A stretch of DNA of 64,000 nucleotides from NCBI RefSeq assembly GCF_000378185.1, contig NZ_KB899377.1, positions 62,001-126,000 of the forward strand, in the 5' to 3' direction. Source of the DNA: Salinimonas chungwhensis DSM 16280 (GTDB taxonomy: Bacteria; Pseudomonadota; Gammaproteobacteria; Enterobacterales; Alteromonadaceae). The notes under the pieces were generated by a model. It had not been told where the DNA came from. It ran no database searches and was given only the letters and a program-made list of their open reading frames with translations. Both the position numbers and the translations under genes were made by a program. Shown in pieces: positions 47,366 through 54,964 of this stretch. The stretch's first letter is position 1. Each line of letters begins with the position of its first letter.

Positions 47366-47629
47366 TTAAAAAAGTTGTGAAATAATCTGAATGACCATTC
47401 CGGTTGCGCTGCCAATGGCAAAGCCAACCCAGGTATTTTTCAGCAAATACCGAAACAGTGCTGCGCCGAAAATTCCGCACCACAGCATTGCAGAATACAG
47501 CGATAAGGTCGCGCCACCGGTCCCTGTCTCCGGCAAAAACAGCATTACCACAAATGTCAGTGCCATTGCGCCGGATAAATACACCCAGATAACATTTTTT
47601 CGGTTAGAAAAACTATCAGCTTCACTCAT
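47366..47629 (-). CDS. Small membrane protein of unknown function
   Basis: An 87-residue protein with about three hydrophobic segments (VIWVYLSGAMALTFVVMLFL, TLSLYSAMLWCGIFGAALFRYL and WVGFAIGSATGMVIQIISQLF). The ATG follows directly on the T-run of the upstream terminator and has no visible ribosome site, so translation may be weak or start on a leaderless transcript. Family not recognised. Confidence 0.55.
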   Translation of the reverse strand: MSEADSFSNRKNVIWVYLSGAMALTFVVMLFLPETGTGGATLSLYSAMLWCGIFGAALFRYLLKNTWVGFAIGSATGMVIQIISQLF

Positions 47630-47682
47630 AAAAAATCAGCCCGTTAGCCATAATAAAGATATCATGGCTAATGCGGGCTGAT
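47630..47682 (-). terminator. Long-stem terminator abutting the next start codon
   Basis: On the minus strand, a 17-bp stem (ATCAGCCCG/TTAGCCAT arms at 47635-47651 and 47664-47682, with a 2-nt bulge) ends in six T residues. The next codon is the ATG at 47629. It ends the 48235-47708 transcript. Confidence 0.85.
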
Positions 47683-47707
47683 GTTGCAATCATGTTAATA
47701 TAAGACT

Positions 47708-48235
47708 TTAGTGGTGATGCCCGTTAAATTCAACTTTAAGCAGAGTAGTATTACCTTCAAATCGCAGTGTCTGGATATCGCCTTTGCCTTCTACATTCAG
47801 GGTGTTTACCTGAGAAGGCCACAAGTCTCTTAATGCATCATGGCGAATTTGCAGACCTTTTAGAGCCGGTGGCTGATCAGTTTCCTGATAGACCCAGAAA
47901 AATTTACCTTCTGTTTCAAAACCCACAGTATTCAAAGTCAGTTTTTCGCCCTGAGCATTGAGCACTGCAAAGCGCTTTGCCACATATTCGGCGAACTTGA
48001 GCTGCGTGTCCTTACTGTCCAGGATATCAGCCTGCTTATCAAACAGGCGTTTAACCGCATGTTCTGCATCATGCAGGTTGAACCGGTGCATCACTTCGAT
48101 ATTTTCAGTGCGTGGATTAAACAGCACCGTAGTGATAGCTGCCTTTATCTGATGCGCCTGCGCCTGGGCACAGACACTTAGCAGCAGAGCCAGAAGGCTC
48201 CACTGCTTGGTACGCTTAAACAACCTCTTAGTCAT
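47708..48235 (-). CDS. DUF6702-like exported protein
   Basis: The ATG at 48235 overlaps the preceding stop by 8 bp; ATGs at 48256 and 48247 are alternatives. It is about 175 residues with a signal peptide (LLALLLSVCAQAQAHQ). The mature part has KAAITTVLFNPRTENIEVMHRFNLHDAEHAVKRLF, the DUF6702 signature, and ends in a His-rich tail (GHHH). It is co-transcribed with the large M1-family peptidase gene and may assist it or occupy the same envelope compartment. Confidence 0.75.
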   Translation of the reverse strand: MTKRLFKRTKQWSLLALLLSVCAQAQAHQIKAAITTVLFNPRTENIEVMHRFNLHDAEHAVKRLFDKQADILDSKDTQLKFAEYVAKRFAVLNAQGEKLTLNTVGFETEGKFFWVYQETDQPPALKGLQIRHDALRDLWPSQVNTLNVEGKGDIQTLRFEGNTTLLKVEFNGHHH

Positions 48236-50702
48236 CTTCGCTGTCATCGTCGTCATCGTCGGTTTTCAGCTCAGTTTTGCTTTCCTGCATCAGATCTCTG
48301 GAGACGCGGCTGCTGCTTTTCTTCGACTTATAAGCCTCAATGCGCGAAGGAATGATACGACGCGGATAGTAATTATTTTCTACATCAACATCAGCCGTTT
48401 CCCAACGCGGGTCAACCACAGCGCTTACCAGCTCTTTGTCCTTATCGGTAACAATTAGCTTGGAGACTGACTTAGGGGTCCGGCGCCAGATTTCAGCAGG
48501 GATGCGCATGGTTTCTTTGGTGCCGTCGGCAAATTCCATTTCAAGAATAATGGGCATGACCAGGCCACCTTTATTAGCAAACTCCATCACGTAGTAATTT
48601 TTATCCTCCCGCACCGCTCGCTCAAACGCTTTGCGTTCCCACGGCTCCAGGTCTTTGAGGAACTTGCGATAACTGTTGCGATCTTTATTGTTCGGCGTGT
48701 ACTGATCATTTTCGTCGTAGAAATCTTTGATATCGTCAAAACGATCAACCCACAGCTTACGACCTTCCTGCTCGTTACGCTCTACGGTTAATGACATCGG
48801 TTTTTCCATTTCCGCCTCGCGGCGACGCTGCAAATCGATATCCGGATCTTCTGTATCCAGGCGCAGTTTATAAACGCGCTCCAACGCAATATCTACGTGG
48901 TCTGTGCTGTAAAACCAGCCGCGCCAGAACCAGTCGAGATCGACCCCTGATGCTTCTTCCATCGTGCGGAAAAAATCTGCTGGGGTAGGACGTTTGAACA
49001 TCCAGCGTTGGGCATATTCACGAAATGCAAAATCAAACAGCTCACGGCCTAAAATGGTCTCGCGAAGGATGTTTAGCGCAACAGCTGGTTTGGTATACGC
49101 ATTAGGGCCTAAATGCAGTACCGAATCGGACTGTGTCATAATTGGCACCTGTGAAGATGACTTCATATAGCCGACGATATCCCGAGGCTCTACACCCCAT
49201 GGAATATTAGGATCCCATTCACGACCTGCAACACCGTCAAGAAAGCTGTTTAAGCCTTCATCCATCCAGGTCCACTGGCGCTCATCAGAGTTCACAATCA
49301 TGGGGAAATAGTTATGACCTACCTCATGAATAACCACGCCAATCAAGAAGCGTTTTTCTGCCAGAGAATACGTCCGTGAGCCATCGTCCTGAAGTTCAGT
49401 ACGCGGGCCGTTAAATGAAATCATGGGGTATTCCATACCGCCGACAGGGCCATTGACAGACTGCGCAGTAGGATAGGGGTAATCGAAAGTGAAGCGGTTA
49501 TACACATCAAGTGTATGAATCACTGATTCTGTGGAGTATTTTTTCCACAGATCGCCACCTTCTTTGGGATAGAAAGACATTGCCATAACCAGTGGCGTGT
49601 CTTCGTTGTCCTGTTTGAAGCCCCGTGCATCCCACATGAATTTGCGCGAAGATGCCCAGGCAAAGTCACGGATATTCTCGGCTTTGAAGCGCCAGGTTTT
49701 GGTGTCTGAGGTGCCAGCTTTTTCGTTTTCTAATGCTTCTTCCGCGGTAACTACGAAGACCGGACGATCAGCACTTTCTGCTTTTTTCAAACGGTCACGC
49801 TGCGTTTTCGTTAAAACCTTCTGAGGGTTTTGCAGTGTTCCCGTAGAAGAGACAATATGATCAGCCGGGACAGTGATATTCACATCATAGTTACCGAACT
49901 CCAGGGTAAACTCGCCGCGGCCGATGAACTCTTTATTTGTCCATGCTTCATAGTCTGTGTAGGCAGCCAGACGTGGGAACCATTGTGCCAGCAGAAAAAT
50001 ATCATTGCCGCCTTCACGTTCATCATCCGGGAAATGTTCATATCCCGCCCGGGCTCTGACAGCATCTTCCTCGACAATATTAAATGCAAAATCAATTTCC
50101 AGGTCGGTACGCTGACCTGGCTTAAGCGGCTTGTCCAGATCCACCCGCATCAGGGTGCCCACCACGACATGGTGAAGTTTTTGGCCATTACCGTTGGCGA
50201 TTCGCTTAATCTCGTAACCCAGTTCGTTATCATCTACAAACTGCTGGCGGCGTAATGCGCCCATACTTAGCTTGGCCGGGGCATCTGCAGAAGCTGACTG
50301 GGTGGCCGGTCCGCGGTTGCCGATACCACCGAATGTGGTGGTCAGCGCTGACATGGAGTCATCACGGTATTTATTCTGGTCAAGCTGAATCCATAAGTAA
50401 GTCAGCGTATCCGGAGAATTGTTTTTATAAGAAATTTTCTCCGAGGCCTCAATCCGGCGCTCGCTTTCATTGAGTCTGACATCAATTTTGTAGTCAACTT
50501 GTTGTTGCCAGTATTGATAACCTGGCGCTCCCGCTGCATTGCGGTAAACGTTAGGCGTTGGGAAAGTTTCATCCAATTGCCGGAACTTGTCTTCGAAGTC
50601 GCCTTTTGTTTGTTGTATCGCTGAACTGGCAGCAACCGGTAAATGCAGCATCACTGATACGGCAGACACCAACCAGAACAGACGGTTATGTCGTTTACTC
50701 AT
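48228..50702 (-). CDS. M1-family zinc metallopeptidase, exported
   Basis: An 824-residue protein with a signal peptide (LFWLVSAVSVMLHLPVAASS). The zinc motif HEVGHNYF continues to WMDEGLNSFLDG, where the Glu is the third ligand (about residues 453-483), and the exopeptidase motif GGMEYP lies before it (about 424). It is a gluzincin of the M1 aminopeptidase type, probably periplasmic or outer-membrane associated. The C-terminus is very acidic (DDDDDDSEDD), which is unusual. Overlaps the DUF6702 gene. Confidence 0.88.
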   Translation of the reverse strand: MSKRHNRLFWLVSAVSVMLHLPVAASSAIQQTKGDFEDKFRQLDETFPTPNVYRNAAGAPGYQYWQQQVDYKIDVRLNESERRIEASEKISYKNNSPDTLTYLWIQLDQNKYRDDSMSALTTTFGGIGNRGPATQSASADAPAKLSMGALRRQQFVDDNELGYEIKRIANGNGQKLHHVVVGTLMRVDLDKPLKPGQRTDLEIDFAFNIVEEDAVRARAGYEHFPDDEREGGNDIFLLAQWFPRLAAYTDYEAWTNKEFIGRGEFTLEFGNYDVNITVPADHIVSSTGTLQNPQKVLTKTQRDRLKKAESADRPVFVVTAEEALENEKAGTSDTKTWRFKAENIRDFAWASSRKFMWDARGFKQDNEDTPLVMAMSFYPKEGGDLWKKYSTESVIHTLDVYNRFTFDYPYPTAQSVNGPVGGMEYPMISFNGPRTELQDDGSRTYSLAEKRFLIGVVIHEVGHNYFPMIVNSDERQWTWMDEGLNSFLDGVAGREWDPNIPWGVEPRDIVGYMKSSSQVPIMTQSDSVLHLGPNAYTKPAVALNILRETILGRELFDFAFREYAQRWMFKRPTPADFFRTMEEASGVDLDWFWRGWFYSTDHVDIALERVYKLRLDTEDPDIDLQRRREAEMEKPMSLTVERNEQEGRKLWVDRFDDIKDFYDENDQYTPNNKDRNSYRKFLKDLEPWERKAFERAVREDKNYYVMEFANKGGLVMPIILEMEFADGTKETMRIPAEIWRRTPKSVSKLIVTDKDKELVSAVVDPRWETADVDVENNYYPRRIIPSRIEAYKSKKSSSRVSRDLMQESKTELKTDDDDDDSEDD

Positions 50703-50907
50703 GCAGATTCCTTGCTAATATTTGCTAAGTTAGAGGCATCGAATATGCCATTCTATCGTTACTTGAATTAATTTTGCAGGTTTTAGCCGCAATAAGTTAA
50801 AAATTCACCGCAAACCCTTACTGCCAGTAAAAAACTTGATGAATACTTTTTAAGCAGTGCTGTTTTGGCGTATTCTGGTTACACCCCGCAGATCTGATCG
50901 TACGAAT

Positions 50908-52032
50908 ATGAACCAACATACCTGGCAACGGGCTGTCATAAAGATTGGCAGCGCTTTAATAGCTCCGGACGGAAGAACATGCAGCACAGAGTTTCTGGCC
51001 CCTGTGGCGCAGTTTATTAGTCAGTGTCAGCAAGTTGGTAAAGAAATCATTCTGGTGTCTTCCGGCAGTGTTGCTGCCGGGCGCCAACACATCCCGGTGG
51101 CTCACCGCCCGACCATTGCAGAAAAACAGGCCATGGCAGCGATTGGTCAAATGAAAATGATGGCTAACTGGCAGCAGTTATTTTGCAGACCCTGTGCCCA
51201 GGTACTATTAACCGCCGACGATCTGCGTAACCGAACCCGGTATGTAAATATAAAAAATACACTGAACCAGCTGTTAAAACACGGAGCGATTCCTATTGTA
51301 AATGAGAACGATACGGTATCCGTCGATGAACTGAAGGTGGGTGACAATGACAACCTGGCTGCGTACACCGCTTTGGTGGCACAGGCAGATACACTGATTA
51401 TCTGCTCTGATATCGATGGATTGTATACAGCTGATCCACGTAAACATTCTGGCGCAACGCGAATTGAGCGGGTTGACCATATCAGTGAGGCGATCATGAA
51501 GCTGGCTGGAGGCGCTGGCTCATCTGTAGGTACCGGCGGCATGGTAACCAAACTACAGGCGGCCCGTATTTGCACCAGTAGCGGTATTACTACCTGTATC
51601 GTTAATGGTCGCCGGCAGGCAGTTTTTAATACGCTGTTGACCAATAATCCCGATGGCACGTTATTTTCTGCCAGCGGCTCGCCTGCGCAGGCCCGCAAAC
51701 TCTGGCTGCAGCATACCGTAACGGTCAGAGGCGCGCTGCACATTGATTCAGGGGCAATGGATGCGCTGGTTCAGCATGGGGCATCGCTGCTTGCTAAAGG
51801 GGTTGTGGGTGTGACCGGCGATTTTCAAAGCGGCGACGCGGTAGAAATCTATGCGTCGGGAAAACTGCTTGGGAAAGGATTGACAAATTACACAAGTAAA
51901 GACTTACTTACTATAAAAGGTCTTTCGAGTGGTGATTTTGAAGCGGCGCTTGGGTTCAGTCGGGGGGCCGAGGTAGTTCACCGCGATGATATGGCGCTGA
52001 CCGGAATATCACTTAAAAAAAAATCAGATTGA
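50908..52032 (+). CDS. proB: Glutamate 5-kinase (proline synthesis)
   Basis: The ATG at 50908 gives 374 residues (E. coli 367). The amino-acid-kinase domain has KIGSALIA, ILVSSGSVAAGR, VNENDTVSVDELKVGDND and GGMVTKLQAA, and the C-terminal PUA domain (VRGALHIDSGAMDALVQHG ... RGAEVVHRDD) is present. It makes glutamyl-5-phosphate from glutamate, the first proline step. The usual partner proA is not next to it; a thioesterase gene follows instead. Confidence 0.94.
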   Translation: MNQHTWQRAVIKIGSALIAPDGRTCSTEFLAPVAQFISQCQQVGKEIILVSSGSVAAGRQHIPVAHRPTIAEKQAMAAIGQMKMMANWQQLFCRPCAQVLLTADDLRNRTRYVNIKNTLNQLLKHGAIPIVNENDTVSVDELKVGDNDNLAAYTALVAQADTLIICSDIDGLYTADPRKHSGATRIERVDHISEAIMKLAGGAGSSVGTGGMVTKLQAARICTSSGITTCIVNGRRQAVFNTLLTNNPDGTLFSASGSPAQARKLWLQHTVTVRGALHIDSGAMDALVQHGASLLAKGVVGVTGDFQSGDAVEIYASGKLLGKGLTNYTSKDLLTIKGLSSGDFEAALGFSRGAEVVHRDDMALTGISLKKKSD

Positions 52033-52097
52033 TGCGTTACAGGGTGGGAATTAAGACCTGGCCGACGTATGCTGTATTTATTTGACAGAGACTGATT

Positions 52098-52538
52098 ATG
52101 ACTGATTTTGCGCCTTCTCTGGCCGATTATCCTTATCACATCGAGCTAACCACTCGGGCGCAAGATTGCGACGCGCTGGGTCATATCGGTAACGTGGTTT
52201 TCTACAGTTTTTTCGACACAGTGGTAAATCAGTTCTTAAATGAGCGCTGCAATCTGTCTGTGGCCTCAGATACCATTGTTCCGTTTGTCACCAGTTCACA
52301 ATGCCAGTATATGTCAAAGGTCAGTTATCCTGAATCGGTCTTTGTCGGGTTACGGGTGATAAAGATTGCACGCAGCACTGTGACATTTGGTGTTTCGGTT
52401 TATGCCGGTGAAAACGGCAGGCGTGCCGCCCACGGCCAGCTCATGCAGGTTTTTGTAGAGCGCAGTACCGACAAAGCCGTGCCCATACCCGGGCATATCA
52501 AAACAGAGCTGGACAAACTAGCCGGGGAGTTAACATGA
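52098..52538 (+). CDS. Hot-dog-fold acyl-CoA thioesterase
   Basis: A 146-residue protein of the 4HBT type: TRAQDCDALGHIGNVVFYSFFDTVVNQF is the catalytic region (Asp near DCDALGH), followed by QCQYMSKVSYPESVFVGLRVIKIARSTVTF. It would hydrolyse an acyl-CoA; the substrate is not known. The next gene overlaps its stop by 4 bp (ATGA), so the two are translationally coupled. Confidence 0.85.
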   Translation: MTDFAPSLADYPYHIELTTRAQDCDALGHIGNVVFYSFFDTVVNQFLNERCNLSVASDTIVPFVTSSQCQYMSKVSYPESVFVGLRVIKIARSTVTFGVSVYAGENGRRAAHGQLMQVFVERSTDKAVPIPGHIKTELDKLAGELT

Positions 52539-53470
52539 AAGGCGTTATTCTTGATATGAGCACTCTGAAGCCTGATGATCTGGATCTTTCGGCGCTGGAG
52601 GCATTGCCAGTTTCCTGGACATATTATGATACCACGGCTGCCAGGGAGACAGCGTCGCGCATTCAACAGGCAGATATCGTGCTGACGAACAAAGTGGTTC
52701 TTGATGCACCGTCGCTTCGCGACAGTCACTGCGCCTATGTCGGGGTGCTGGCAACCGGTATAAATAATGTCGATATCCAATACTGCGACGCGCACAATAT
52801 TACCGTTAACAACGTAGAAGGATATGGCACCGGCTCTGTGGTTCAGCATGCCCTGACATTGCTTTTGACACTGACCACATCGTTTCGTCACTATGATAAC
52901 GCGGTACGAAATGGCGACTGGCAACAGTCGGAACACTTTAGCCTGCTTGACTATCCGATACGCGAATTGCGCGGTAAACAGCTGGTCGTTGTGGGTAGCG
53001 GCCAGTTGGGCACAGGCTTTGCGCGAGTCTGCCAGGCGCTGGGCATGCGGGTTACTTTCAGCGCCCGGCCCGGCAGCACCGATGACCCTCGACCGCCGCT
53101 GGAAGAACTGTTGCCGCAGGCTGATGTGCTCAGCCTGCATTGTCCGGCTACACCAGAGACCGAAAACCTCATTGATGCTAAAGCACTGGCGAACATGAAG
53201 CCCACAGCTTTTTTAATCAATACAGCCAGGGGCGCACTGGTAGATGAGCCAGCATTGGCAACTGCACTGAAAAACGGCACCATTGCCGGTGCCGGCCTGG
53301 ATGTATTGAGCGAAGAGCCGCCCAGCGCCGATAATCCGCTACTGGGCTGCCCTCAGCCGGATAATCTGATTATCACCCCACACGCTGCCTGGGGGGCGAC
53401 CGAATCCAGACAACGTTTACTGGATATTGCCGTCTCACATGTCCAGCGCTTCGTTGCTGAGAACCGTTAG
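52535..53470 (+). CDS. D-isomer-specific 2-hydroxyacid dehydrogenase
   Basis: A 311-residue NAD(P)H enzyme. The Rossmann motif reads GSGQLGTGFARVCQALGM (about 149-166), the catalytic Arg is in INTARGALVDEPAL (about 228-241), Glu in SEEPP and His in PHAAWG (about 287-292). Relatives include glycerate and glyoxylate/hydroxypyruvate reductases; the substrate is not known. It overlaps the thioesterase gene by 4 bp, which suggests one pathway. Confidence 0.88.
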   Translation: MKGVILDMSTLKPDDLDLSALEALPVSWTYYDTTAARETASRIQQADIVLTNKVVLDAPSLRDSHCAYVGVLATGINNVDIQYCDAHNITVNNVEGYGTGSVVQHALTLLLTLTTSFRHYDNAVRNGDWQQSEHFSLLDYPIRELRGKQLVVVGSGQLGTGFARVCQALGMRVTFSARPGSTDDPRPPLEELLPQADVLSLHCPATPETENLIDAKALANMKPTAFLINTARGALVDEPALATALKNGTIAGAGLDVLSEEPPSADNPLLGCPQPDNLIITPHAAWGATESRQRLLDIAVSHVQRFVAENR

Positions 53471-53488
53471 GTCGCCACGCCCTGGCAA

Positions 53489-53740
53489 CTACAATCGGTT
53501 TAGTTTCTGGTTCAGCTCATAACTCTGGTCGGTCACAATGGTCTCCAGGGTTTCAATTCGTGCTTTCAGGGCAGTGATCTCCGCCTGCTCGGTGCTTCGC
53601 GCTTTTTGTGTATCCGGTGAAAACGGGCTCGACGCTTGCCCGTTGAGCCATGACACTACTTGCCAGTCATACCGTGCATCAAGGTAATATGCCAGCCCCA
53701 TAGTGCCAAAAATCAATGTTAATGTAATAAATAATGTCAT
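53489..53740 (-). CDS. Small membrane protein with coiled-coil tail (PspB-like?)
   Basis: An 83-residue protein. One N-terminal membrane segment (TLFITLTLIFGTMGLAYYL) is followed by a polar linker and a C-terminal heptad helix EITALKARIETLETIVTDQSYEL, similar in pattern to PspB-type phage-shock proteins. GAGG lies 5 bp before the ATG. It is divergent from the ECF sigma gene with 143 bp between. The PspB connection is tentative; no pspA or pspC is adjacent. Confidence 0.6.
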   Translation of the reverse strand: MTLFITLTLIFGTMGLAYYLDARYDWQVVSWLNGQASSPFSPDTQKARSTEQAEITALKARIETLETIVTDQSYELNQKLNRL

Positions 53741-53883
53741 ACCTGCCTCGCATTTTTCGTTGGTTATGAGTAAGTAGTCGCAAGGTCGGCTTTTTTATTA
53801 CAGGTAAGGTGTAATAAATATTATCCTTCACAGACTGATACTCTGGCTTATGTGTCTAAATGTGAAAGGAAGCAGAATTAAAC

Positions 53884-54378
53884 GTGGATTTTGAGCAGGT
53901 TTTTTCTCAATACGGCGCTATATTAGCGCGGGTGGCAGCCTCATATGAAGCACGGCCCGCTCTGCGCGATGAACTGACTCAGGACATCTGTCTTGCCGTC
54001 TGGCAAAGCTTGCAGCGTTATCAGGGTAAAAGCAGCATTAAAACCTATATTTTAAAAGTAGCGCACAATCGTGCAGTCACCCATGTCGCCCGCCAGGTAC
54101 GACACCCCGCCTCAGACAGTTATGAAGACAACCAAAGCTGGGCGTGCGGGCACACTGAGGCCAGCCCCGTTACACAGCTTGAGAATGCACAGATCCGCCA
54201 GCAGTTACTTGATGTTATCCGTCAGCTGCCAATTCAAAGCCGTCAGGCTATGACGCTTTCTCTGGAGGGACTGAGTTATGAGGAAATCGCCGAAGTCTGC
54301 GGGCTGACTACATCCCATGTTGGGGTGCTGATTAACCGGGCTAAGGTAACGATAAAAAGGAAGCTGAAGAATGAATGA
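53884..54378 (+). CDS. ECF-type RNA polymerase sigma factor
   Basis: A 164-residue protein with a GTG start. The sigma-2 region is EARPALRDELTQDICLAVWQSLQRYQGKSSIKTYILKVAHNRAVTH and sigma-4 is LLDVIRQLPIQSRQAMTLSLEGLSYEEIAEVCGLTTSHVGVLINRAKVTIKRKL, giving the two-domain ECF layout. It overlaps the membrane-protein gene downstream by 8 bp. The genes it controls are unknown; autoregulation of this pair is usual for the class. Confidence 0.88.
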   Translation: MDFEQVFSQYGAILARVAASYEARPALRDELTQDICLAVWQSLQRYQGKSSIKTYILKVAHNRAVTHVARQVRHPASDSYEDNQSWACGHTEASPVTQLENAQIRQQLLDVIRQLPIQSRQAMTLSLEGLSYEEIAEVCGLTTSHVGVLINRAKVTIKRKLKNE

Positions 54379-54949
54379 TTTTGACGAGCAAATAGGAGCA
54401 TTGTGGCACTCACAGTCAGTGACGCCGGTGGATATCGCCATCATTAAAAAGCGTTTGCGCTCGGCCAGAATTAAGCACCGGCTTTACCTGCTGTTGGATT
54501 GTCTGTGTCTGATACCACTGATTTATCTTTTTTATTGGTCGCGGGATGTTATTCACGGCCCTGAGCGTTATTTTCTGTTGGGTATCGGTGTGATGGCGAT
54601 AGGCTATACTGCCTATCTGACGTGGTTACGCCGGCTGTCACTGGTTAGTGGCAAAGCGACGCAAGATCATCTGCGTGTGTTTCTTCGCCAGCTTGAAAAC
54701 AACATTCGCATAGCCCGGGTTACCAGGCACTCAGCCTGGGTAGCTCAGGGGTTACTGGTTGGGTTTTATTGCTGGCTCTATGTGTCGGGAAAGTTACCTG
54801 AAGCCAAGTTTGTCCCTGTCATAATTGCGCTGGCAGCGGCTGGCCTGGCTAATGCTATTTTTTATGTATGGGCAACCAGACGCCAACAACGTTTTATACA
54901 GGAGCTGCACCAGCTTGAGAAACAACTCGGAGACATCGCCCCTCGCTAA
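54371..54949 (+). CDS. Membrane protein co-encoded with ECF sigma factor, possible anti-sigma
   Basis: A 192-residue protein with four hydrophobic segments in two pairs (LLLDCLCLIPLIYLFYW, YFLLGIGVMAIGYTAYL; AWVAQGLLVGFYCWLYVSG, FVPVIIALAAAGLANAIFYVW) and a short cytoplasmic N-terminus. The overlap with the sigma gene suggests joint function. It has no zinc anti-sigma motif (HxxxCxxC), so if it inhibits the sigma factor it does so by a different interface. Confidence 0.6.
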   Translation: MNDFDEQIGALWHSQSVTPVDIAIIKKRLRSARIKHRLYLLLDCLCLIPLIYLFYWSRDVIHGPERYFLLGIGVMAIGYTAYLTWLRRLSLVSGKATQDHLRVFLRQLENNIRIARVTRHSAWVAQGLLVGFYCWLYVSGKLPEAKFVPVIIALAAAGLANAIFYVWATRRQQRFIQELHQLEKQLGDIAPR

Positions 54950-54964
54950 TGAAATCCAGAGTGG

